Below are positions 1-5,069 of a stretch of DNA of 5,665 bases, piece by piece; position 1 is the first letter of the stretch, and each line of letters starts with the position of its first letter. The translations under genes were made by a program, and so were the position numbers. Origin of the DNA: SIG440 sp045645905. Its GTDB lineage: Bacteria; Bacillota; Clostridia; Monoglobales; Monoglobaceae. The notes under the pieces are model-generated. The model was not told the origin of the DNA and did no database searches. It saw nothing but the letters and a program-made list of their open reading frames with translations. The stretch covers positions 1 through 5,665 of the forward strand of contig JAZRJT010000045.1 of assembly GCA_045645905.1 (NCBI GenBank), written 5' to 3'.

Positions 1-158
1 CGGTTTACGGCTACGTGCAGGGATTTGCGCTTATGACAGTTCCTCTTATTGCTTTGTATAACGGCGAAAAGGGAAGACTGAGGATGAAAAATTTCTTTTA
101 CATTTTCTATCCGGCACATATGGCGGCCATTTACCTGATAAAACTTTTGATAGACTAA
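1..158 (+). CDS. TraX-like integral membrane protein, C-terminal fragment
   Basis: This is the 3' end of a gene that begins upstream of the window. The frame reads from base 3 and gives 51 residues before a TAA at 156-158. Two hydrophobic stretches are visible: one around FALMTVPLIALY and one near the end around MAAIYLIKLLID. Between them lies a short basic loop (NGEKGRLRMKN) and the segment FFYIFYPAHM. The pattern of a YNG(x)KG(x) loop followed by YxFYPxH and a last membrane helix is what I know from the C-terminus of the TraX family. In F plasmids TraX N-acetylates pilin; chromosomal homologues in Firmicutes are multi-pass membrane proteins of unclear role. The next gene starts 30 bases downstream with no terminator between, so the two are probably co-transcribed. 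The family call rests on a short tail only and could be another polytopic acyltransferase-like protein. Confidence 0.7.
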   Translation, partial: VYGYVQGFALMTVPLIALYNGEKGRLRMKNFFYIFYPAHMAAIYLIKLLID

Positions 159-188
159 ATATACTCAAGATAATATGGAGGAAATAAA

Positions 189-986
189 ATGGATACAGGA
201 ATAAATTTGTTCTGTTACGGTGCCAAGGGCGAGCTTGACATAAACGGGCAGATTAAGCTGATGCAGGAAAATGATTTTACGCATACTTTTATAATGGCAG
301 ACCATCCCCAACTTGACTGGTCATTGGTAGACTGCGTAAAGCGTGCGGGAATTACATTTGACACTCTTCACGCACCCTTTTATGGAATCAATGATATGTG
401 GAAGGAAGGCGTCGACGGTGATGAAATGCTTAAAAGACTTATTGCCTGCGTTCAAAAATGTGCAGACTTTGATATTCCGGTTGCAGTTGTGCATTTGTCG
501 TCAGGAAAGCCTGCACCCGCAATCAGTGATATAGGTAACAGACGTTTTGCCCAGCTGATTGAAAAAGCAAGGGATAATAATATAACCTTAGCTTTTGAAA
601 ATCAACGTTTTGTTGCAAATCTTGCATATGTGATTGAGCAATACCCGGATGTTGGTTTTTGCTGGGATGTTGGGCACGAGGGTTGTTTCACAAAAGGTAT
701 ACATTTTATGAACCTGTTTGGTAGCAGACTTACCGCAGTTCACCTTCACGATAATCATCACTTGCCCGATGAGGACGAGCATCTTATACCATTTGACGGA
801 ATTTGTGACTATACTTATGTTGCAGAAGCTTTGGCACATTACAGCTTTGGCGGAACGGTTATGCTGGAGTTGTTCAGGTCTGAAAGCGATAAATACAAAT
901 GCTTCACGGCTGAAGAATATTACAGCCATGCAGGTGCTGCGGCAAAGAAACTGGCACAAATGATAGAAAGCAAAAAGAATAAATAA
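189..986 (+). CDS. Sugar phosphate isomerase/epimerase-like TIM-barrel protein
   Basis: A 265-residue soluble protein with no signal peptide, of the xylose isomerase-like TIM-barrel superfamily (AP endonuclease 2 type fold). The barrel strands and likely metal-site residues can be followed in order: LHAPF (His61), VVHLSSG (His102), LAFEN (Glu137), CWDVGHE (Asp160, His163), VHLHDN (His185, Asp188), DEHLIPFDG (His198, Asp203) and VMLEL (Glu227). In this superfamily such Glu/Asp/His residues bind one to three divalent metals and catalyse sugar isomerisation or epimerisation, or act as an endonuclease. The short length and the HLIPFDG motif favour the sugar-handling branch. The substrate cannot be told from sequence. 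The start is supported by GGAGGA at 177-182, six bases before the ATG. It probably shares a transcript with the TraX-like gene upstream and is closed by a hairpin terminator five bases after its stop. No sugar transporter or kinase is seen beside it to hint at a pathway. Confidence 0.85.
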   Translation: MDTGINLFCYGAKGELDINGQIKLMQENDFTHTFIMADHPQLDWSLVDCVKRAGITFDTLHAPFYGINDMWKEGVDGDEMLKRLIACVQKCADFDIPVAVVHLSSGKPAPAISDIGNRRFAQLIEKARDNNITLAFENQRFVANLAYVIEQYPDVGFCWDVGHEGCFTKGIHFMNLFGSRLTAVHLHDNHHLPDEDEHLIPFDGICDYTYVAEALAHYSFGGTVMLELFRSESDKYKCFTAEEYYSHAGAAAKKLAQMIESKKNK

Positions 987-990
987 ATCG

Positions 991-1023
991 AGCTGTCCTT
1001 GCTTATAAGGACAGCTTTTGTTT
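991..1023 (+). terminator. Rho-independent terminator after the isomerase gene
   Basis: A perfect 10-bp stem, AGCTGTCCTT (991-1000) with AAGGACAGCT (1007-1016), closes a six-base loop, GCTTAT, and is followed by TTTGTTT. It begins five bases after the isomerase stop codon. It separates the TraX/isomerase transcript from spoIIP. Confidence 0.92.
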
Positions 1024-1052
1024 GCATATATTTCTGTTTAGCTTCATATAAT
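1024..1052 (+). promoter_or_regulatory. Candidate SigE-type sporulation promoter of spoIIP
   Basis: GCATATA at 1024-1030, a 14-base spacer, and CATATAAT at 1045-1052. From memory, the Bacillus SigE consensus is KMATATT, 14-15 bases, CATACAnT. This gives 6 of 7 matches in the -35 element and 7 of 8 in the -10 element, with correct spacing. Transcription would begin near 1059, about 12 bases before the ribosome binding site. SigE control is expected, because B. subtilis spoIIP belongs to the SigE regulon. The promoter starts on the base after the preceding terminator's T-run. AT-rich DNA yields chance matches, so this is a strong candidate but not proof. Confidence 0.6.
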
Positions 1053-1071
1053 TAAACATCCTACTTGCGAG

Positions 1072-1077
1072 AAAGGA
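1072..1077 (+). promoter_or_regulatory. Ribosome binding site fixing the spoIIP start
   Basis: AAAGGA lies eight bases before ATG 1086. A TTG in the same frame at 1065 would extend the protein by seven residues, but it lies upstream of this Shine-Dalgarno and has none of its own. Another in-frame TTG at 1080 is only two bases from it. ATG 1086 is therefore the best start. Confidence 0.8.
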
Positions 1078-1085
1078 AATTGAGA

Positions 1086-2270
1086 ATGAAGCGATACAGA
1101 GCCGTAGTAATTGACGGGAAGAAGATTATCCGGCGAGGTTTGCAAATTGGAATTCTGACAGTTGTTGCAAGCCTTGCTCTTGTTAATATAAAAATCGCGG
1201 ATGTCGAATTTGATATTCCCGATGGCAGACAAATAATCAGCGAAAGTATTCCGGCAATTCGCCACGGAAATGATGAAGAAAGGCAGACATTTGCTGAAGT
1301 CCTGAAAAAAGCCCTTAGCTTTGTGCTGACAATCGACCCGAATGACGAAAGAACGGTGCTTTTTGGAGAACTACCTGTTATTCGTGCGGTAAGTGGAGGA
1401 TATCTGGCAAGAATTGCAAATCAAGACTCTCCCAATACTTATACCAGCGAGGAAGCAACAAACGCATCAAAGCCGCAAAGTGAACAATATCCAATAAAAG
1501 AAATTGATTCAAGTCAGGCAAAAGCCTTGGGTAAGAACTCGGGGAAAATTCTAATTCGCAACGAAACAACTTATGGTATAAATGTTGATGAAATGCTTAA
1601 AGCCCCCCTTACTTTTGATATGAAGGGGGATGACCCCAAAATTCTTATAGTACATACCCACGGTACCGAAAGTTACTCGCCGGAAGGCACACAATCATAT
1701 CAGGTAGACAAAAGAGACCGTAGCTTAGATAAATCCCGGAATGTAGTCAAGGTGGGTGAAGCGATAAAACAAATATTCGAGGAGAATGGTATTTCTGTTA
1801 TCCACGACACTACCTTGCACGACCATCCTGATTTTAACGGCTCATATGAAAATTCTCGCAAAACAGTAGAGGGATATCTGTCAAAGTATCCTGATATATG
1901 TATGGTGCTTGATATTCACCGTGATGCATTTATTTATGATGATGGCAGCAAGGCAAAATTTGTTTCCGAAATAGACGGCAAAAAGGTTGCCCAGCTTATG
2001 TTTGTTGTAGGAACAGATGCAGGTGGGCTTAACCATCCCAACTGGCGCGAGAATATGAAACTGGCACTTAAACTGCAAAACCATATAAATGGCAAATTTC
2101 CTACATTAATGCGGGGTATAAACCTCCGCACCGAAAGGTTTAATGGCCACACCACCTGCGGCAGTATGATAATTGAAGTCGGCAGCAGTGGTAATACTCT
2201 TGCTGAGGCCATTGATGGTGCAAAATACGGAGCGGCAGCGATGGCAGAATTTTTAAACACATTGAAATAA
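1086..2270 (+). CDS. spoIIP: Stage II sporulation protein P, cell wall hydrolase of engulfment
   Basis: SpoIIP is a membrane-anchored peptidoglycan amidase and endopeptidase. With SpoIID and SpoIIM it drives septal thinning and engulfment of the forespore from the mother-cell side. From ATG 1086 the protein has 394 residues, close to the roughly 400 of B. subtilis SpoIIP. It has a basic N-terminus, one membrane segment at about residues 18-35, a variable linker to about 180, then the catalytic domain to the C-terminus. Family motifs visible there are ILIVHTHGTESY (His190, His192, Glu195), LDIHRDA (His278), a WRENMKLALKLQ region, LRTERFN and MIIEVGSSGNTLAEA (Glu364). By analogy with zinc amidases, His190, His278 and Glu364 are the likely metal and catalytic residues; this assignment is inferred. 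In Bacillus the gene follows gpr. Here it stands alone between two terminators behind a SigE-like promoter. Identification is secure. Confidence 0.96.
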   Translation: MKRYRAVVIDGKKIIRRGLQIGILTVVASLALVNIKIADVEFDIPDGRQIISESIPAIRHGNDEERQTFAEVLKKALSFVLTIDPNDERTVLFGELPVIRAVSGGYLARIANQDSPNTYTSEEATNASKPQSEQYPIKEIDSSQAKALGKNSGKILIRNETTYGINVDEMLKAPLTFDMKGDDPKILIVHTHGTESYSPEGTQSYQVDKRDRSLDKSRNVVKVGEAIKQIFEENGISVIHDTTLHDHPDFNGSYENSRKTVEGYLSKYPDICMVLDIHRDAFIYDDGSKAKFVSEIDGKKVAQLMFVVGTDAGGLNHPNWRENMKLALKLQNHINGKFPTLMRGINLRTERFNGHTTCGSMIIEVGSSGNTLAEAIDGAKYGAAAMAEFLNTLK

Positions 2271-2290
2271 TTTTAAACAGGCGAAATATT

Positions 2291-2330
2291 ATGCAGCAAT
2301 GTCTTTGTGGGGATATTGCTGCATTTTGTT
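2291..2330 (+). terminator. Rho-independent terminator after spoIIP
   Basis: Arms 2291-2303 (ATGCAGCAATGTC) and 2312-2324 (GATATTGCTGCAT) form a 13-bp stem with one G-T wobble and an eight-base loop. The run TTTTGTT completes it (the first T is the last base of the stem). It starts 20 bases after the spoIIP stop and isolates spoIIP from the peptidase gene. Confidence 0.9.
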
Positions 2331-2404
2331 GTGGTACGCATCTATAATCTATATTGTAATACTTTTAATATATCTTCATATATTTGTATGTAGAGGTGAA
2401 ATGA

Positions 2405-3298
2405 ATGAAGTATTATAATTTTGAAATGTTGAAACGCGATATTAAAAAGCTTACTCAAAGATTTCCTGAAACAGAGTGGGGTAGCATAGGTGAATCTGTG
2501 TGGGGTAAAGAATTGTATTACATAAAACTGGGGCGCGGCAAAAAGAAAATCTCATATAACGGTGCTCATCACGGGATGGAATGGATAACATCTGCCGTGC
2601 TGATGAAATTTGCACAGGATTTTCTTGACGCACAGCAGTCAAATAAATGCCTTTGCGGCTTTTCGGCAGAGGCTTTGTGCGAAAAAACTTCCTTATATAT
2701 AATACCGATGCTCAATCCCGATGGTGTAGAGCTATCAACAAAAGGAATTCCCAACTGGCTGAATAAAGATGAAAAAGGTCAATTAATAAAACATAACAGC
2801 TCGCAAGATTTTAGCAAATGGCAGGCAAATGCAAATGGAGTTGACCTGAATCACAATTACGATGCAATGTGGCAACAATCCAAGGCTATGGAAAGTGAGT
2901 ACGGAATTTTTGGACCCGGCCCGACTCGGTTTTCGGGGGATGCTCCGCTATCCGAGCCCGAGAGTCGTGCACTTGCAGAATTCACTGTCAAACACGATTT
3001 TGAGATGGTTCTTGCTTTTCACAGTCAGGGCAAGGTCATTTATCAAGGCTTTCAGGGTAAAGAACCGCCCACGTCAATCAAAATTGCAAACGCCTTTGAA
3101 TTAATTTCTCCATATAAAGTCGATACAACCGAAGGAATAGCATCTTACGGCGGCTATAAGGATTGGTTCGTTGATAAATTTCGCCGTCCGGGCTTTACGA
3201 TTGAGGTGGGTGAAGGCACAAATCCTCTTCCGTTTAAAAATCTTCCTGTGATATACAACGAAACCCTTCCTTTATTGCTAGGAGCAATGACGGTGTAA
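2405..3298 (+). CDS. M14 family zinc peptidase, likely gamma-D-glutamyl-meso-diaminopimelate endopeptidase I type
   Basis: A 297-residue metallopeptidase of the M14 carboxypeptidase fold. Zinc-site residues are in the expected order: the HxxE motif in GAHHGMEW (His56, Glu59) and His206 in LAFHSQG, with the catalytic Glu267 in FTIEVGEG. Other family marks are PMLNPDGVEL (101-110), GVDLNHNYDAMW (145-156) and PLSEPESRAL (181-190). In classical carboxypeptidases the third motif reads NR, whose Arg binds the substrate's C-terminal carboxylate; here it is NHN. That change is shared, as I recall, by bacterial enzymes cutting the gamma-D-Glu-diaminopimelate bond of peptidoglycan stems, such as endopeptidase I of sporulating Bacillus sphaericus. 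There is no signal peptide and no LysM domain, so a cytoplasmic role in muropeptide recycling or sporulation is likely. GAGGTGA at 2393-2399 sets ATG 2405; the ATG at 2401 is out of frame and meets a stop after five codons. Fold and chemistry are firm; the exact substrate is inferred. Confidence 0.87.
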   Translation: MKYYNFEMLKRDIKKLTQRFPETEWGSIGESVWGKELYYIKLGRGKKKISYNGAHHGMEWITSAVLMKFAQDFLDAQQSNKCLCGFSAEALCEKTSLYIIPMLNPDGVELSTKGIPNWLNKDEKGQLIKHNSSQDFSKWQANANGVDLNHNYDAMWQQSKAMESEYGIFGPGPTRFSGDAPLSEPESRALAEFTVKHDFEMVLAFHSQGKVIYQGFQGKEPPTSIKIANAFELISPYKVDTTEGIASYGGYKDWFVDKFRRPGFTIEVGEGTNPLPFKNLPVIYNETLPLLLGAMTV

Positions 3299-3302
3299 AG
3301 TC

Positions 3303-3331
3303 TTGCTAAACCATAAAAAGTGTGATATACT
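3303..3331 (+). promoter_or_regulatory. Candidate SigA promoter of trmFO
   Basis: TTGCTA at 3303-3308, a 17-base spacer and TATACT at 3326-3331, with an extended -10 TG at 3323-3324. The predicted start of transcription is near 3338, leaving a short leader before the AAAGGA ribosome binding site at 3351-3356. It begins five bases after the peptidase stop codon. No terminator is visible in this gap, so some read-through from the peptidase gene is also possible. Confidence 0.6.
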
Positions 3332-3364
3332 TACCAAAGAAAATAATCCGAAAGGAATGTTTAT

Positions 3365-4690
3365 ATGGTGCAGCAAAAAAAGATAAAGATTATAGGTGCA
3401 GGTCTTGCGGGATGCGAGGCGGCGTGGCAACTTGCAAATAAGGGCGTTTTTGTGGAGCTTTATGAAATGAAACCATTAAAATTTTCACCTGCACATAAAA
3501 GCCCTGATTTTGCGGAGCTTGTATGCAGCAACTCGTTCCGTGCTGACGGGATATACAATGCAGTTGGTTTGCTGAAAGAGGAAATGCGACGTCTGGGTTC
3601 TTTGATTATGGAATGTGCCGATGCAGTCAAGGTTCCTGCGGGCGGAGCGTTGGCGGTTGACCGAGATGCTTTTTCCAGGATGGTTACTGAAAAGATAAAA
3701 TCCCACCCCAATATAAATGTCATTGAACAAGAGGTGACCCAAATTGATAAAGATGAATATACTATTATAGCGGCAGGCCCGCTTGCATCTGATGCAATTG
3801 CTGAAACTATTTTGGGGTTGACGGGAAATTCTGCTCTTCATTTCTATGATGCGGCGGCACCAATTGTTTTGTTTGACAGCATTGATATGTCCAAAGCCTT
3901 TAAGGCGGCACGCTATGGCAAGGGTGGCGATGACTATATCAATTGCCCTATGAACAAGGAAGAATATCTTGCCTTCCGTGAGGAGCTGGTTAATGCCGAG
4001 GCGGCACAGCTTCACGAAGGTGTTGAAAATCCAAAAGTATTTGAGGGTTGTATGCCAATCGAGATTATGGCAGCCCGTGGCACAGATACAATGCGTTATG
4101 GCCCCCTGAAACCGGTTGGTCTTACCAATCCGCACGATGACAGCCGTCCTTATGCGGTGGTACAGCTCCGTCAGGATAATGGTGCCGCAAGTATGTATAA
4201 TATAGTAGGTTTTCAGACCCACCTTAAATTTGGCGAACAGAAAAGGGTGTTTGGTATGATTCCGGGGCTTGAAAATGCTGAATTTGTCCGCTATGGCGTT
4301 ATGCACCGCAACACCTATATCAACTCGCCACAGCTGCTGAGCTGTAATTATAATATGAAGGAATTCCCCAAGGTGTATTTTGCCGGACAGATAACAGGAG
4401 TGGAGGGATATATCGAATCTGCATCATCTGGTCTGTGGGCAGGATTGTGTGCGGCTTGTGCAATTCTTGGCGAGGATGCACCTGAAATTTCTGCAAAGAC
4501 AGCGATGGGGGCTTTGGCTAAATATGTATCCAATCCAGCAGTAACAGATTTTCAGCCAATGAATGTAAACTTTGGTATTTTTGAAGATTTGGGCGAAAGA
4601 ATTAAGGACAAGCGTGAAAAAGCCGAGCGATATGCCGCAAGGGGTTTCGAAGAGATAGAAAAAATTATTAAAGAGGTTTCAAGGATGTAA
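3365..4690 (+). CDS. trmFO: Methylenetetrahydrofolate-tRNA-(uracil-5-)-methyltransferase TrmFO
   Basis: TrmFO makes 5-methyluridine at position 54 of the tRNA T-loop, using 5,10-methylenetetrahydrofolate as carbon donor and FAD/NAD(P)H as reductant; it is a cytoplasmic flavoprotein related to GidA/MnmG. The 441 residues match the usual length of about 435-445. The FAD-binding Rossmann motif is at the N-terminus (IIGAGLAGCEAA, Gly11, Gly13, Gly16). Next comes SPAHKSPDFAELVCSNSFRA, containing Cys54, and VFEGCMPIE, containing Cys229; these correspond to the two functionally important cysteines known in the B. subtilis enzyme. GFQTHLKFGEQKRVFGMIPGL, MHRNTYINSPQLL and the second flavin motif YFAGQITGVEGYIESASSG (338-356) follow. 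AAAGGA at 3351-3356, eight bases ahead, supports ATG 3365. In many Firmicutes the gene sits near topA, xerC or codY; here its neighbours are a peptidase and an S-layer gene. The gene is intact and the call is secure. Confidence 0.97.
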   Translation: MVQQKKIKIIGAGLAGCEAAWQLANKGVFVELYEMKPLKFSPAHKSPDFAELVCSNSFRADGIYNAVGLLKEEMRRLGSLIMECADAVKVPAGGALAVDRDAFSRMVTEKIKSHPNINVIEQEVTQIDKDEYTIIAAGPLASDAIAETILGLTGNSALHFYDAAAPIVLFDSIDMSKAFKAARYGKGGDDYINCPMNKEEYLAFREELVNAEAAQLHEGVENPKVFEGCMPIEIMAARGTDTMRYGPLKPVGLTNPHDDSRPYAVVQLRQDNGAASMYNIVGFQTHLKFGEQKRVFGMIPGLENAEFVRYGVMHRNTYINSPQLLSCNYNMKEFPKVYFAGQITGVEGYIESASSGLWAGLCAACAILGEDAPEISAKTAMGALAKYVSNPAVTDFQPMNVNFGIFEDLGERIKDKREKAERYAARGFEEIEKIIKEVSRM

Positions 4691-4756
4691 ATGGCAACGT
4701 TTGTTTGTAACAGAACGTAAAATTTCCATAAAATTCTTTTAAATTACAAAAAAACC

Positions 4757-4785
4757 TTGACATAATTGATAAAGAGTATTACAAT
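4757..4785 (+). promoter_or_regulatory. SigA-type promoter P1 of the S-layer gene
   Basis: Perfect TTGACA at 4757-4762, exactly 17 bases, then TACAAT at 4780-4785. An A-rich tract lies directly upstream (4741-4754), as in UP elements. The predicted start is near 4792, giving a leader of almost 280 bases. Confidence 0.75.
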
Positions 4786-4827
4786 ATATGACGTAGAATG
4801 TTATTTTTTAAAACAATATGTTGTTGT

Positions 4828-4856
4828 TTGACAGAATAATAAAATACAAATAAAAT
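4828..4856 (+). promoter_or_regulatory. SigA-type promoter P2 of the S-layer gene
   Basis: Perfect TTGACA at 4828-4833, a 17-base spacer and TAAAAT at 4851-4856. The run TTATTTTTTAAAA lies about 15 bases upstream. It is the weakest of the four because the -10 box departs from consensus at position three. Confidence 0.62.
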
Positions 4857-4874
4857 ATTTCAAAAATACCGAAT

Positions 4875-4904
4875 TTGACAAAAGAATTTAAAATTTGTTA
4901 CAAT
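4875..4904 (+). promoter_or_regulatory. SigA-type promoter P3 of the S-layer gene
   Basis: Perfect TTGACA at 4875-4880, an 18-base spacer and TACAAT at 4899-4904. The -10 region shares the octamer TTACAATA with P1 (4779-4786 and 4898-4905). Confidence 0.7.
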
Positions 4905-4927
4905 AGTGTTACATTTTTAAATTGCTG

Positions 4928-4957
4928 TTGACATATCCGGTGTTTTGGTGATATAAT
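4928..4957 (+). promoter_or_regulatory. SigA-type promoter P4, closest to the S-layer gene
   Basis: Both boxes are perfect: TTGACA at 4928-4933 and TATAAT at 4952-4957, with an 18-base spacer and an extended -10 TG at 4949-4950. It is the best promoter in the window. The predicted start near 4964 gives a leader of about 105 bases. Confidence 0.85.
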
Positions 4958-4963
4958 CAACCT

Positions 4964-5069
4964 AAGTTAATGGGAGTATAGCGTGATTGGTCATATTCTC
5001 ATCAACAAATATCAATACATTGTAAAAAAATTAATAAACATATATTTATTTTTAAAGGAGGATTTGAGA
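4964..5069 (+). other. 5' untranslated leader of the S-layer mRNA
   Basis: The span runs from the predicted P4 start to the S-layer ATG. Near its 5' end, GGGAGTAT (4972-4979) can pair with ATATTCTC (4993-5000): eight pairs, two of them G-U, around a 13-base loop. The remaining 60-70 bases are A/T-rich and probably unstructured up to the ribosome binding site. I recognise no riboswitch class. A 5' hairpin with an open leader would fit an mRNA-stabilising role, as known for some S-layer transcripts, but this is inference. Confidence 0.45.
5054..5061 (+). promoter_or_regulatory. Perfect Shine-Dalgarno of the S-layer gene
   Basis: AAAGGAGG is fully complementary to the 16S rRNA 3' end and lies eight bases before ATG 5070. 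It is the strongest ribosome binding site in the window and fixes the start codon. Confidence 0.92.

Larger units (their letters stand above)
4691..5069 (+). other. Long AT-rich non-coding regulatory region before the S-layer gene
   Basis: This gap of 379 bases contains no convincing gene on either strand. It holds four tandem SigA-type promoters (listed separately), with A- and T-tracts ahead of them that resemble UP elements, for example around 4741-4754 and 4802-4813. After the last promoter comes an untranslated leader of about 105 bases. I see no canonical terminator for trmFO: a bulged hairpin at 4697-4718 is followed by AAAATTTCC rather than a T-run. Confidence 0.85.

Noticed and set aside
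588..959. A 123-codon - strand frame inside the isomerase gene
   Set aside because: It is a shadow of the real gene, with cysteine-rich, unstructured-looking translation and no supporting context.
1065..1085. TTG 1065 as the spoIIP start
   Set aside because: The good Shine-Dalgarno (1072-1077) lies downstream of this TTG and is spaced correctly for ATG 1086.
2343..2384. Promoter for the M14 peptidase gene, including a SigE-like -10 CATATATT at 2377-2384 and a TATAAT at 2343-2348
   Set aside because: The CATATATT resembles the spoIIP -10 element, but no KMATATT-like -35 lies 14-15 bases upstream. The TATAAT has no -35 at proper spacing. A promoter is expected in this gap, yet I cannot fix it.
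3485..4306. A 273-codon open frame on the - strand inside trmFO
   Set aside because: It lies fully antisense to an unmistakable trmFO gene and its translation has no recognisable motif. The clear conservation of the + strand protein explains the sequence.
4697..4718. Hairpin ACGTTTGTT/AACAGAACGT as a trmFO terminator
   Set aside because: It has a bulge and a G-T pair and is followed by AAAATTTCC rather than a T-run, so it does not qualify as an intrinsic terminator.
4691..5069. CRISPR leader, small RNA gene or phage attachment site in the AT-rich gap
   Set aside because: There are no spaced direct repeats, no independent promoter-plus-terminator unit and no tRNA end. The tandem promoters and leader account for the region.
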